A stretch of 64,000 bases of DNA. Source: Agapanthus africanus (lineage: Eukaryota > Streptophyta > Magnoliopsida > Asparagales > Amaryllidaceae). The number at the start of each line of letters is the position of its first letter. The stretch's first letter is position 1. The DNA is taken from contig JASDDO010000016.1 of NCBI GenBank assembly GCA_030015575.1, forward strand, positions 104,117,241 to 104,181,240. Reading direction: 5' to 3'. A model generated the notes under the pieces. The model worked only from the letters and a program-made list of their open reading frames with translations, did no database searches and was not told the DNA's origin. This document shows positions 23,480 to 36,256 of the stretch, piece by piece. The translations under genes and the position numbers were made by a program.

Positions 23480-23484
23480 CTTTA
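23480..23484. repeat. Target-site duplication of B, right (CTTTA)
   Basis: Matches 5539-5543. Confidence 0.93.
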
Positions 23485-24130
23485 TCTGTAATCTAGACCC
23501 TAGGCATATGCAAAATTGGCTAATTTCACTTATGGTAAAATCTGGAGCATGTTTTCTAAGTTTCTGAATTCGTTTTGCGGCTTTTAATGCATTTGGTTAT
23601 GGTTTTTGATATTGTGTTTCCGTCGTGGCGTTTGAACGTCAACGGCTAGGGTTACTGATCGTGTTTTGCATGCGAGGCTATAGGTTTTGATCTATGAGCG
23701 GAACGTGTGTCGTTTTGGTTTCCGACTTGTTTTTAATACGCATTTGCGATGTGTTATGATATGTAGGTACCCCACGAGGATTACGAGACAATGAAGAAGA
23801 GGATGGCGGCATCGACGTCGGCAAGCAAGAGCAAGTGAGTAGATTTATATCTACGGAGGAAGTCGGGTGGATGGCGTATAGCACCCCCGCAATGTCATAA
23901 GCAATGATATGATGTGATATAGATATACTTAGATGTGTTATTGAGGGATATAAACACTTAGCAAGAAAAGCTTTAGGAGATCATGTGTTAATGTTAGCGA
24001 GATTTGAGGAAAGTGGTTTAGTTGGTTTCTTAGTCGCAAACCCTAGAGTGGGGTTGTTAACCATTCACATGCACGCATGGGATATGGTTTTGGGTGTACA
24101 TGTTATATGTATATGGATAGATGTGGATGC
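23485..24130 (+). repeat. A1 3' LTR, segment 2 (between B and E)
   Basis: Continues the LTR interrupted at 5543; the reverse complement matches A2 around 36720-37130 and 54300-54700 (for example the GTGAGTAGAT...GGGTGGATGGCGTATAGCACCC stretch, in parts). Its last 5 bp, GATGC, is the left TSD of E. Confidence 0.85.
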
Positions 24131-26267
24131 TGTAAGTCTACGTTAGCGCCCCGGCAGTCTACAGACGCCAAAATGCGGAACAAAAACTTTTAACTGGCGC
24201 TATCGTATACTTTAACCCGGATCTGCCATTATTGCTAAACTAACAAACTGTAAAGAGTGTAGAAAGGTTATACCGAACGATCCGAGTCCTTCGTTCTTCA
24301 ACCATCATCCCACGCTCGGTTGCGGCTGCTCCGATCTCGTCGAACTCCGATATCCTCGTCGAGGTGGCACCACATCACCGATTCTTTAAACGGGCTCCCG
24401 CCTCTGACTCGAGGCAACTCGATCGTCAAGTTTGCTAAAAGAGACGACCAAGAATGATGTAGAGAATGAGTAGATGACTTTGTCTCACTTCGTCCAAGTC
24501 CGTGGACGATCGGTAAATGAAGTTGCCGAGGGAATCGGGTGATGGAATGAAATGAGCTGTGAATTCCATACACCCCGAAAATCTATCATATCCTTTTTAA
24601 AACCATGAAAAACTATCAAGTGAGAGAGTGAGAGAGAGAGGAGGCCTTCCACTCATTATGAAGGAGGAGGGTGAGTGTAGGAGCAAGTGGTGACCTTAAG
24701 CAAAAAGCTTCTCACTAAATATCCTAAGGAAAACAAGAAGCTTTAATAACAAAGCATGAATCACTAATAACACCTCATCAAGTAATAAATGCAACCAATT
24801 AGAACACAACACCAATTAGCCTAGTCACCTCATCTAGAATCTTCTAGAACACCGACTCACCTCAACTGAAGAAAAGACAAATCCGTCTTTAACCGAATGT
24901 TAAAAGACGGCTGATAGAAAACTGGAAACTGGCAACTTCTAAAAGTGATCCTGAAACGACTTTCAGGATAACCCCGAAACTGTATAAATATACCCGCATT
25001 TGTTTTATGACCGAATACAAATGCAACTGAGACAAAGATATTATACCTACTCAATATAATACTCGGATCCGGCTTAAACCAAAGCCGACCAGTATTATCT
25101 GCCCGAAAACTGACACGTGCGTAAACGCACGTGCAATTTCCGAACCCTGCCATAAAACCATACGGCCTCTACAACGTTTCGCCCGAACTTGGGAAACTGT
25201 CTGTGGGGGACTCTAATGACTCGTCAGTACCCTGGCAGTGGGTTTAACCACAAACCGTCAGCGGCACTAGCAATGCGTAACGGCTGCCCATGGACTGACC
25301 TCAAGGGAGACCGATGAGTGCACTCAAGGGAGGCCGATGAGCGAACTCATCCAGAAACCCTACTGAGCCTAACAGTGACAATGTATATACAGTCCGGTCC
25401 GTTCGTCAATGAGTATCGCATATCTGCCTAGGGGGCTAGTAACGTCAGACCCCCAATAGCAGTATAAGTCGTGTCGGAGTGAAGCCCAATAACACCCTGA
25501 TATACTACTGGAGTACCTACCAGTAAATCTCCTACCATGGCCATAGATTTGTGTAATGGCTCTCCTAGACACAGCATGATCTCGCCCCCAATACCGGGAG
25601 AGACGAATCCCCTGCCGATCCGCTCACGTGCCTCCATATGGCTCGGGACTGTACCCAAAAACTACCTGTTTGCACGACTCCTTTGAGCCGTGGTAGGGTA
25701 GAAATCAAAGCACAGTGGGAACTCACACGAGACAAATGACGACCTCAGGTCGATGAACTAACCTGTACACATGTCACCAGGGAACTGCCATCTGACGATA
25801 GATATAATACTAACTAGCAGATTCCCGGCGAGTCCTGTCCGGTGTACTCATAACCCAATGAGCACCTGTATACATCTTAGGTGATCCAACTGACACCAGT
25901 GGCTTGTGAGACCGGCCACCGCCCCTCGTCGGGGTCTCGACTGTATACACTAGTCTACTCCGGAGTATCGATGCCCTGTCTCGAAACTCCCACGACTAGG
26001 GACCACAATTAAGGATATGCATATAAACTACCCAACTCTCACGTATATGATCGCCATCATACTGTTGGTAGTAAAGCAAGATCCTAAGGGCTCTATCAAA
26101 GTGTAACATGCAATCAGTCACCTGAACATGTACACAACTGATAAAGGCAAACCAGATAGCATACTATCATCTCGAGTAAGACTGTGCTACCGGGATAGGT
26201 CCTCCGCAATCATTGCAATCACGTACCTGCGATCCAATAATTGACTATGAGGGCACTATCTCCAACA
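24131..26267 (-). repeat. E 3' LTR (left copy)
   Basis: TG...CA boundaries; same length as 31638-33774. Confidence 0.94.
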
Positions 26268-26281
26268 ATCTCCCACTTGCA
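26268..26281 (-). other. E polypurine tract
   Basis: Sense TGCAAGTGGGAGAT directly before the 3' LTR, identical to that of B. Confidence 0.85.
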
Positions 26282-28500
26282 CTCAAGGCTAATATTGCGA
26301 TGTCGACTACTCACAGCCCGTGTGAAACCGAACATCCAACTCCTCTACTAATCAGTTTCACAAAGCCCGTTTGTAAAACTATTGTGTTCGAGAAATAGCC
26401 TCAGTGAGTGGATCCGCCTAGAAGTATCTTTCTATATCTCTCTTAATCTCAAGTTCGCGGAGAAAACCATCTCCCGAATTGAGTAATACCTGTCTTAGAA
26501 AATGTCTGGATATCTGATGGGACCTTAGTTCATAAATGAACTCCATATCCAAACTTCTTAGACTGAATCGATCACTGAACCTAATCAGTATCGGGCACCT
26601 TGCCACCCACAGTATCCTTTTGGACCACCTGTCCACAATACCGTCCCTCTTCGTCAGAGGGAAAAACTATAACTCTGACAATCACTCTGTCAACCATGTC
26701 ACCTTTGAAGCCTGGAATGATAACCGTCTCCCGAAAGAGGCTGCCGTCATCAAATCCGTAGAACATGTACTTATGTTCTAAAACTGCTTCCTTATGTTTC
26801 TCCAGGATTGGATTAATACAAACTTATTGCATCTAGTGCAAAACTAACATTTGGTGTGGTACTTGACATCTCATGATTGACTCAATTGCCTAAGCAAGTG
26901 ATCTGCCAATCATGCACATCCCTCTCCCCTTTAGTCTGTCAGACACCTTTAGAGAGGGTGACTCCATCACCTACAGGTACACCACCATGCTAGGAGTCAA
27001 CTATTCCAAAAACCATTAGAATATCTGTCAAAGTACCCACATTGGGAAACTACCCAAATCCAGATCTAAAACCATAGATCTAGAAACCAGAATGTCAAAT
27101 ATTATATCCATATCCTGTCTGGAGAAACAACTGTGTAACGACCACAGTACAACCGATCGTAGTATAGGAATTTTACTTCCTACTCTGTGTATGTCATCCA
27201 AATACCATGACATCACACCCTACTACCTTCTTAACAGATCCATCCCTTATTCTGATTGAAGTCAAACCCATGACTGTAACATCAAAATTAGATGATCTTT
27301 CTCCGCTATAACTGCTCAAGTCTATAAATAGATATAAGCATCTTGCCCACTATGCTTCCGTTGCTCCCACTGACTACGACAACCCTCCTACCGGGTCTCA
27401 TATCCTGGAACAACAGTAGTGTCAAGTCTGGGTAGATAAGAACCTCCCTGTCACCGTCCTTGAGCCTACCGAAGTACCTCTCGGGTGTCTGAGGTTACCT
27501 ACCATATCTGCGGAGTGGCTATTGGAATGTCAGACCTGATTGAATATATAGGTCCTATTAAATTTTCCGTAATCGTTCGCGGTTCTGGAATCACTTCCAG
27601 TTCTACCATACTCCCACTACTGTTTTCTGAAAAAGATCCATTTTTACTAAAACTGTGGCGAGTCAAGAACAATATCACTATTGATCTTCCAAATGGTAGA
27701 ATATCAACCCTCGTCATAGCCAGGGTCAACCCACAAACAGCCATTACAGAAACGTGCCCTGAGTTATCCAGAGTCTGGTTTTAAGCAAAAGCTGGACAAC
27801 TCCTCGTACCTTAATTTCTTTTAAGGTACGATCCATTCTATATCCAATACAGAAACTTTGGCACTTATTTAATTGGAACCATATTCAAATCATGCAGCTG
27901 TCTCCAGTGCATATCAACTTAATGGAAAGAGGCTAATCAGCATTACTCAACTTAGGAATCCATCCAATTATGAGCAACCTGAAAGAGAAAACTCGTTTCT
28001 CAAAACCATCACTATCATCTGAATACCAATCACAAGAATCTACATCTTCGATCTCTTTGAAGAATCCCGATACTTGTGATACCCGGTTCTCTACTTTATT
28101 CTTATACCCACAACTTCTGAAAACTTAGACCTTGTATTTCTACGAAACACTTGTCTAAAAACTAGAGAAGTTATAAGTAAACAGAACAAAGTACGAGGAC
28201 CTACCCCTTTGTCCTAATGGACACTTGGACAACATACAATACTCTGTATAAGTCCGCTGAGTTAAACAACTCAAAACCTGTGCGTCGTAGGTAGAAAACT
28301 GTACCCTGGCGATTTCCTCAAATATCACCAATTACAACGAATTCCGATATAATGAGGATGATCACCTAATTCCCAATATCTTACTCCCACTCATCAACTG
28401 TAAAACCATACAGATATGAGAATGAAACCTGGTAAATACATACCCTTGGAGTAAGTGTCTAATCGGGAAAACAGTTTTTCTTTAACAATGCACTGAAACA
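26282..28500 (-). pseudogene. E pol remnants (RNase H, RT, integrase, protease)
   Basis: Order and spacing follow B but no frame stays open. The RT catalytic box survives as YLDD at 27193-27204. The PEGF-side of RT near 27360-27395 is followed almost at once by the IN-RT linker near 27400, so the N-terminal half of RT is missing. The linker is recognisable from SSGSMVELEVIPEPRTITENL (in parts) in the minus-strand frame at 27499-27744, close to the B linker. Sequence at 27840-28250 matches integrase positions only in patches. Not translatable as an enzyme. Confidence 0.65.
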
Positions 28501-28559
28501 TGAAAAATGTTTCGTAGGGGTATCCTGGTATTCATAGCAATGCCTCTTCCATAATCCAA

Positions 28560-29345
28560 TTCATGACTTCAACCGTATATTTTATTGCCGTCTCTCCAAA
28601 TCCCTTTATTTGTCTTTAGTCGTTACCTTTTGTACACCACCGTTAGGCTAAATGGTTTTCTTCCTTCCCTACCGTTCGGCACCAGCCTATGGTTTGGAAG
28701 AAGACTATCCAGTAAGCATAATAGGTGTACCCTCCTAAACCAAGGAGTACTCGCAACTGAGAGAAGGTGATGATAAAAGACAACTGAATAATACCTTATT
28801 CTTTTAAAGGTGAAATAGGAGTGGCGATGAAGTACGCGGTTTTGGTCGTGAATGATATCAGTCGCAATTTACTTTGCCCTCTTTCTAATCCCTTTATTTT
28901 GTTTTTACATATTACCTTCTGCACACCCTACTTAGGGTAATTGGTTTTCTTCATTCCCTATCTTTCGGCACCAGCCTATGGTTTGGAATAAGACTATCCA
29001 ATAAGCGTAATAGGTATACTCTCCTAAACCAAGGAGCCCTCGCAACCTGAGAGAAGGTGATAATAAAAGAAAACTGAATAAACCAATTCTATTTCTCCTG
29101 AACCTTGATCCATCCTCGAAGAAGTCCCTTCGAGTTCGTATATAACCATAAGATGGATCTATCCAATGGAAGTGGATATCCGTAGTTATACGGGTGTTCT
29201 GAGAAATTCAAAGGGTAAAAGAAGGAGTGGCAATGACTTATGCAACTCAGACAATCCAAAAGCCAGTATTTTAAGAAGGTTCGGTCAACTTGGTCACTGA
29301 GTCATAGTCTAGGGTCGGTCAAAGGTCGCTGCCAAAGAGAGAGAG
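28560..29345 (-). pseudogene. E gag remnant with an internal duplication
   Basis: The sequence corresponds to the Lys-rich gag tail of B and G, but it is present twice: about 28592-28793 and 28878-29081 share long matches such as CGGCACCAGCCTATGGTTTG (28676 and 28968) and CAACTGAGAGAAGGTGAT-like ends. The upstream gag core has been replaced by sequence I do not recognise. At the place of the B/G gag ATG the codon reads ACG (near 29362-29366), a change shared with F. Confidence 0.6.
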
Positions 29346-29634
29346 AGAAAAGAAACACTCTGCGTGCACTCTAACCTAGATCAGAATGGTCATCACTTTA
29401 TCTAATCCGGAAACCTTCCACTGTCCTGTCAAACTCTCCTCCAAACCTAAAGAAGAATCAATCGGGATCACCCGAAGAGTAAACCAACTCATCAATGGGA
29501 ATCGGGATCCAACTCTAATCGCATGTTAACGTGATGGAATGCATCCACGTTATTCATACTCCAGAAGGTATGCGCATACTTGGCAAGTTTCAGTTTCTTT
29601 AGAAACTCCCGATATCATTTTCTTGCCCCATGCT

Positions 29635-29843
29635 CTTATGACCTTGGCGAAAGTCAACAAATCATAAGTCACATGTCAAGTTCTGCCCGTCATTATCTTG
29701 TTAATTTGAATCCACCCGTACATACCCTTGACGAAAGCCAACAAGGTAATACGACTGTCCCAAACCAACTCATCTATCTATGCAACAAATGAATACCCAG
29801 CAGCTACCAAACACTATGCCTTGACGAAAGCCAACAAACATAG
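29635..29843 (-). other. E triple stem-loop cassette (tetraloop UUUC)
   Basis: Outer stems CTTATGA/TCATAAG (29635-29641 / 29662-29668), CGTA/TACG, and CTATG/CATAG (ending 29843). The inner motif is CCTTGACGAAAGCCAACAA at 29726 and 29819, and CCTTGGCGAAAGTCAACAA at 29642. All three give UUUC loops in sense. Confidence 0.8.
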
Positions 29844-29982
29844 CTTGAATACTACTGACCATCCATAAGAAACGACGGAGGGCTACGACTGGTTTTTGGC
29901 GAAAAACCTTTAACGTAGTGAACTTGATATCGCTGAAGGAACCTGATAGCTTTTTATAAAAATATAGTGGCGAAAACCTTTT

Positions 29983-30211
29983 GCTAAAGAGGTCATTCCC
30001 GGTGAAGGGATCTCGGCTCCTTCCTCATGGAATGAGGTGCAGGATATTCCACTGAATACCGCGATGCAAAGCAACTTGTAATCGACTATAGTAAAGTTAT
30101 TACCCTGACGCAAACTTCTGTCCAAGGGGTCTTTCCCGGTGAAGGGATATCAGCCCTTGCCTCGTCGAATGAGGTGCTGGATATTCACACCGAATACCGC
30201 TATGCATAACA
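29983..30211 (-). repeat. E duplicated leader module (2 units, about 140-bp spacing)
   Basis: Two copies of a roughly 90-bp unit containing TCCCGGTGAAGGGA and a CCTC...GAGG hairpin (CCTCATGGAATGAGG; CCTCGTCGAATGAGG). The same two-copy arrangement occurs in F at 47203-47296 and 47349-47442. B and G lack it. Confidence 0.75.
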
Positions 30212-30389
30212 AAAAGAAACGTCTTTGTAATAACATCTTTTTAAAATTGTTCCAACAACTCAAACAGGTTTGTTTTACTTTGCATTGATCAGAATCAACG
30301 CAGTCCCATCATTTAATCACACCAGAAAAGAACGAAAATAAAATGTACGTATATGCCATCCGCATTCGTCACTGGGTCCCGTCATCACC

Positions 30390-30410
30390 CGTTAGGTTAC
30401 TTAACTAACG
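30390..30410 (-). other. E conserved leader hairpin CGTTAG-N9-CTAACG
   Basis: Identical in stem and loop to B. Confidence 0.75.
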
Positions 30411-31380
30411 ACAGAGCGGGGACTGGACTAGCGCGGGTGTAAAACATATACAACATCTAATAGTATATAAACCAATATACAATAATCGCTCCAGGCGTGA
30501 TAATATGCAACATTACAGAAAAGTAATAAGCATCACAGAACAATACAGATAACCTGGGATCCCCGGGTTTCACAGAGCCGCTGCTGAAACCCGACGTTCC
30601 CCTGTCGTGTGGATAGCCTGTGCAATGAAACCTAGACCCCTACGGGTGCGGCAAGTTACCCGCCAAAACCTGAAGCGAGGCAGTCCCCACAGCATAGTGA
30701 ATGGAACACCCGGCACTTCACGGAATCCGGTAAATTGAGCACCCCTCCTTGGGTCAACCTGTACCCCCTACGAGTGCGGCGAATAGTCTGCCAATTTTAG
30801 AGTGGGGCCCCTCTGCCTCCCAAAGCCATGAGATGCGGACCCGTTGCCCTCCAGAACCCGGCTATCCGTGCACTCCGTCTCGGGGCAAAACCTAGTACAG
30901 TAATGAAAAATAGTACAATAGGTACATCGACCGCAACCTGGTCGTGCCCCAAAAGAATATTATACAACAGGCAGTGACGGCAGTCCACAAGTTGGACGCT
31001 CGCCCCGCAATATCAAATGTACAAATAAACACAAACTGTACTACCATTGCACACTGCTATCCACCACGACAAATCCGCAACATCACAGCACAACACAGAA
31101 CATCAACGCGAATGTCACGTTCGCAAACCCGTCTAAAAGAACTATAGCAATCAGACGCGGTTTACCGATCAAATGACATTCCCGGTCGGAGATATAATGT
31201 AAGCACTGTAAACTAACGTGTTTAAATTTCGATCGACCAAAGACCAAATATCAAAAAGTGGGCCCCACTGCTTACTGGTGAACAGTAACAAAATCTGGGC
31301 CAAAACGATATTTATCAAAAACCCCAAAATCCATCACAGAACCTACTGACAAAATTTGGAAGCACGTGCTCCCCACGTGG

Positions 31381-31427
31381 CCGCGGATGCGCGGCCAAAC
31401 CATGGGTTTGGCCGCGTTTCCACGGCT
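31381..31427. repeat. E paired GC palindromes near the primer-binding site
   Basis: CCGCGGATGCGCGG at 31381-31394 and CCGCGTTTCCACGG starting 31 bp later (31412). Confidence 0.75.
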
Positions 31428-31624
31428 GCTTGGAGGAATCACGACCCCAAATTTTGTCGTGGCTCTTAAAAACGCCTACACAGATTTTTAAGACATCCAG
31501 AAATAAATTTTGAGACCGTTTAAAATTAACAGAAACTGTCGGGCTAGGATTTTGCCGTTTTTGATTTTCGGTTCGATCGATGTTTTGAACGCGTTAGCAC
31601 AAGTTAGTATAGCAAAATGGTGAG

Positions 31625-31636
31625 GCTCTGATACCA
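31625..31636 (-). other. E primer-binding site (tRNA-iMet)
   Basis: GCTCTGATACCA on the plus strand, 1 bp from the 5' LTR. Confidence 0.93.
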
Positions 31637-31637
31637 C

Positions 31638-33774
31638 TGTAAGTCTACGTTAGCGCCCCGGCAGTCTACAGACGCCAAAATGCGGAACAAAAACTTTTAA
31701 CTGGCGCTATCGTATACTTTAACCCGGATCTGCCATTATTGCTAAACTAACAAATTGTAAAGAGTGTAGAAAGGTTATACCGAACGATCTGAGTCCTTCG
31801 TTCTTCAACCATCATCCCACGCTCCGTTGCGGCTGCTCCGATCTCGTCGAACTCCGATATCCTCGTCGAGGTGGCACCACATCACCGATTCTTTAAACGG
31901 GCTCCCGCCTCTGACTCGAGGCAACTCGATCGTCAAGTTTGCTAAAAGAGACGACCAAGAATGATGTAGAGAATGAGTAGATGACTTTGTCTCACTTCGT
32001 CCAAGTCCGTGGACGATCGGTAAATGAAGTTGCCGAGGGAATCGGGTGATGGAATGAAATGAGCTGTGAATTCCATACACCCCGAAAATCTATCATATCC
32101 TTTTTACAACCATGAAAAACTATCAAGTGAGAGAGTGAGAGAGAGAGGAGGCATTCCACTCATTATGAAGGAGGAGGGTGAGTGTAGGAGCAAGTGGTGA
32201 CCTTAAGCAAAAAGCTTCTCACTAAATATCCTAAGGAAAACAAGAAGCTTTAATAACAAAGCATGAATCACTAATAACACCTCATCAAGTAATAAATGCA
32301 ACCAATTAGAACACAACACCAATTAGCCTAGTCACCTCATCTAGAATCTTCTAGAACACTGACTCACCTCAACTGAAGAAAAGATAAATCCGTCTTTAAC
32401 CGAATGTTAAAAGACGGCTGATAGAAAACTGGAAACTGGCAACTTCAAAAAGTGATCTTGAAACGACTTTCAGGATAACCCCGAAACTGTATAAATATAC
32501 CCGCATTTGTATTACGACCGAATACAAATGCAACTGAGACAAAGATATTATACCTACTCAATATAATACTCGGATCCGGCTTAAACCAAAGCCGACCAGT
32601 ATTATCTGCCCGAAAACTGACACGTGCGTAAACGCACGTGCAATTTCCGAACCCTGCCATAAAACCATACGGCCTCTACAACGTTTCGCCCAAACTTGGG
32701 AAACTGTCTGTGGGGGACTCTAATGACTCGTCAGTACCCTGGCAGTGGGTTTAACCACAAACCGTCAGCGGCACTAGCAATGCGTAACGGCTGCCCATGG
32801 ACTGACCTCAAGGGAGACCGATGAGTGCACTCAAGGGAGGCCGATGAGCGAACTCATCCAGAAACCCTACTGAGCCTAACAGTGACAATGTATATACAGT
32901 CCGGTCCGTTCGTCAATGAGTATCGCATATCTGCCTAGGGGGCTAGTAACGTCAGACCCCCAATAGCAGTATAAGTCGTGTCGGAGTGAAGCCCAATAAC
33001 ACCCTGAGATACTACTGGAGTACCTACCAGTAAATCTCCTACCATGGCCATGGATTTGTGTAATGGCTCTCCTAGACACAGCACGATCTCGCCCCCAATA
33101 CCGGGAGAGACGAATCCCCTGCCGATCCGCTCACGTGCCTCCATATGGCTCGGGACTGTACCCAAAAACTACCTGTTTGCACGACTCCTTTAAGCCGTGG
33201 TAGGGTAGAAATCAAAGCACAGTGGGAACTCACACGAGACAAATGACGACCTCAGGTCGATGAACTAACCTGTACACATGTCACCAGGGAACTGCCATCT
33301 GACGATAGATATAATACTAACTAGCAGATTCCCGGCGAGTCCTGTCCGGTGTACTCATAACCCAATGAGCACCTGTATACATCTTAGGTGATCCAACTGA
33401 CACCAGTGGCTTGTGAGACCGGCCACCGCCCCTCGTCGGGGTCTCGACTGTATACACTAGTCTACTCCGGAGTATCGATGCTCTGTCTCGAAACTCCCAC
33501 GACTAGGGACCACAATTAAGGATATGCATATAAACTACCCAACTCTCACGTATATGATCGCCATCATACTGTTGGTAGTAAAGCAAGATCCTAAGGGCTC
33601 TATCAAAGTGTAACATGCAATCAGTCACCTGAACATGTACACAACTGATAAAGGCAAACCAGATAGCATACTATCATCTCGAGTAAGACTGTGCTACCGG
33701 GATAGGTCCTCCGCAATCATTGCAATCACGTACCTGCGATCCAATAATTAACTATGAGGGCACTATCTCCAACA
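31638..33774 (-). repeat. E 5' LTR (right copy)
   Basis: Equal in length to 24131-26267; about 99% identical by eye. TSD GATGC follows at 33775-33779. Confidence 0.94.
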
Positions 33775-33779
33775 GATGC

Positions 33780-34163
33780 GTAGGTTTATATATATACATA
33801 TACGGGTACACGGATGATAGGGGATAGTATATGGTATTTGGAGATGAGTCGATGAGATTAGGCATGGTGTCATGAGATCGGTGATGTGGTTTGGTTCGTA
33901 TTATGAGATATGACATGATATTAGCGGATTGATGGGCGATGTGTATTCACACACACGCGTACATATATATTGATGATATTAGTATTGTACTAGACTTAGA
34001 TCAGTACCCTCCCTGTTCACGATATGTGATGATAAAGATACTAGTTGAGTAATGAGATAAATATGATATTTGATCCGTACCCAGATTTGGGAAGCCATAC
34101 GATAGATTTACCGTACGAGATATAGTTATGATGTTAGATCCGCACTCTTGACTCGAGGATGTC

Positions 34164-34197
<34 letters not shown>

Positions 34198-34239
34198 TGT
34201 ATCGTACGTGATACTCTTGAGGCGAGATCACCGACTACT

Positions 34240-34326
<87 letters not shown>

Positions 34327-36256
34327 CTCAGACTTAGGTGGATTTCCTTATCCTTTTGACTGGGCTCGAATCATACTAGTTTTCAAAAGTGGAGAATTAT
34401 GAGTAATTTAAATACCAAACTGTTTGACTCGTATATTGGGTAGGTATATCTTTCAGTGTTGTCGTTACTACATCACTTTCTGTATATTCATGATATTTCA
34501 TCGCATTGCATGCTTGTACATATGTTATCTGTAATTATTATGAAATCCTGTTGTCAGGACACCAGCACCATTACCAATGATGCGTATGTTCTACGTACAC
34601 TTGCTTGCCGGCTCACACACATCATCATCGGTAATTGCCATGTCACGTACACTTTAGAAAATACTATTCATTGACATAGTTTGCTAGTTGATAGTTGCAA
34701 TATGTTATAGCTTTCATATGCTAGTTTAACTATTGCATTTATTGCATGATATCAGATGCATTCATATATTCATTGGTCATGGAGTATTATAGAGATTTAT
34801 GCCAGTATTCACTGTTTATTGATATCATAATTTTGATGATTTCGGATCCTTCTTGAAATTTCTGGATTTGGAAACCGCATGTGAAAGTTTTATAAACTGA
34901 TAATTTGTTTTAAAGAGATAGATGTGGTTTTCCTTGATATGATGAGTATTGTCCACCATGATGTTTTCTCGATTCTGAGATGGTTTTTGAGACCCGATTC
35001 GAGGAGTTGGATGAACCGTCTGCAGGTACATGCTGGACCCGGTATGGTACCCCGGGGCAAGAAGCTCGAGTTGTAGACGATGAGCCCGGCAGGGGAAGAC
35101 TGCCTACCGGTGATTGTTTGGCGCGGCGGATATCCGGAGGATACCGTTCGTGGTCGTATGATTGATGATATGGACCGATCCGGACTGACGGAGCCCGAGG
35201 TGTTGGGATATTGAGATATTGAGATTTGAGACACTGAGATATTGAGATTTGATGATACATGCCAGTCCTGATAGCCGGAGCCTGAGATATTGAGATTCAT
35301 GTTTTGTGTCGATGCTTGACACTGATTTCTCTGTTGACTTCATTGATGATATTCGGTTTGTATACATACAGGAATCTCATTAAATAAAGAAAACAGTTGT
35401 CTCACTCATGATGTATTTTGTTTCCGTTCGTAATGCATTCATACATCATATATCTGATATATTGCTATCTGAGGCACTGACACGAGCACGTAGTAGTGCA
35501 CTTATATGTAGATGGATCAGGATATTATTTAAGGATATTACTTGATATGACCTAGGATGTGTCATACATGCAATTTCTGCTCTGTGATGTTTTCTCCTCA
35601 CGAGTTGGCAACTCACCCCCGTTGTGCCACAGTTCCTTGCAGGTTTTGCCGTACAGGTTTCGTTGCAGCTTTGCTGGCACACTGTTCCTTCCGGGTGATT
35701 GCTTTGGTAGATGGGTTCACTTGCATCGTGACCACCATTGTATATTTGTTATTTCAGTTGTATCTAGTAAAACTCCATCAACCAGACTTGTATAGTTGAT
35801 AGACATAGTAGACTAGTGTATATTCTTTCGGCCTTAGAGTCGCGCTTGTATTATTATGATTTTCTGGTGGATATGGGCTTCTTTTGAGTTTTGATCCTCG
35901 CCCTTCGGCGTTGTATATTATATTGCTTGCGTGGTTTTGTCTGCCCTTTTGGCGAAGAGCTAGCTCCCGCTTGGGGATGCCTTATTCATTATATATGCTT
36001 TATCATATTTTGTACCTGTTTGGGGTCAGTATTTACAAAGGAAACTCTACCGAAATTTTCAGAAAACACTTGAGATTTTAAAAATGCATACTTCGGCTTA
36101 TGTTGTTAAACTTCTTGCTTTAAAATTGGTTTTTCCTTCACTCTACTGCTTTACCTGGTTTTGATTTCTGGGTTTTGGCTTACTTAGATTACGTACGCCT
36201 TGAGACGTTTCGTAATTTAAGTGTCAGTCACGCTCAGTACTTTTCGAGTCGTGACA
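33780..36256 (+). repeat. A1 3' LTR, segment 3 (after E)
   Basis: Completes the A1 3' LTR and ends GTCGTGACA like the 5' LTR at 461. The last 461 bp match 1-461. It contains (TG)n at about 34174-34198, (TA)n at 34243-34323, and two copies of a 48-bp-type repeat near 35170-35290. The open frames at 34890-35367 come from that repeat and are not preserved in A2. Confidence 0.88.
34174..34323. repeat. (TG)n and (TA)n microsatellites in the A1 LTR
   Basis: (TG)n at 34174-34198 and an 81-bp pure TA run at 34243-34323. The A2 5' LTR has a shorter TA run at 53852-53894. Confidence 0.93.

Larger units (their letters stand above)
29346..31624 (-). other. E untranslated leader (about 2.3 kb)
   Basis: Contains the triple stem-loop cassette (29635-29843), a duplicated structured module (29983-30075 and 30123-30211), the CGTTAG/CTAACG hairpin (30390-30410) and the paired GC palindromes (31381-31427). 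No protein-coding frame supported. Confidence 0.75.
24131..33774 (-). mobile_element. E: Ty1/copia element with near-identical LTRs and a ruined interior
   Basis: Seen: two 2,137-bp LTRs of equal length differing at about 18 positions that I could count, TSD GATGC (24126-24130 / 33775-33779), tRNA-Met primer-binding site at 31625-31636 and the polypurine tract at 26268. The 5.37-kb interior carries only fragments of pol and gag in several frames. In sense the LTR starts TGTTGGAGATAGTGCCC, related to B, F and G. Inference: insertion was recent but the element was already unable to encode proteins, so it moved with help from another element. Confidence 0.92.
1..36256 (+). mobile_element. A1: LARD-like long-LTR gypsy-type element, non-coding, 5' end outside window
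   Basis: Seen: the last 461 bp of a 5' LTR, a tRNA-Met primer-binding site, a 3.96-kb interior, a polypurine tract, and a 3' LTR that starts TGTAACATTTCAG at 4419 and ends GTCGTGACA at 36256. Removing nested elements B and E leaves a 3' LTR of about 4,248 bp. The interior has no recognisable gag or pol in any frame. Known: LARDs are non-autonomous LTR elements with LTRs near 4.5 kb and a conserved non-coding interior near 3.5 kb, mobilised by a related autonomous element. Inference: A1 belongs to such a family. The tRNA-Met site and LTR length would fit a Tekay/Del-type chromovirus parent, but no protein proves this. Confidence 0.8.

Noticed and set aside
34148-34402. Repetitive Tyr-Ile open frames
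   Set aside because: Product of the TA microsatellite.
34890-35300. 136-codon minus-strand frame as a host or LTR gene
   Set aside because: It spans the 48-bp-type repeat in a non-coding LTR and is not preserved in the A2 LTR.
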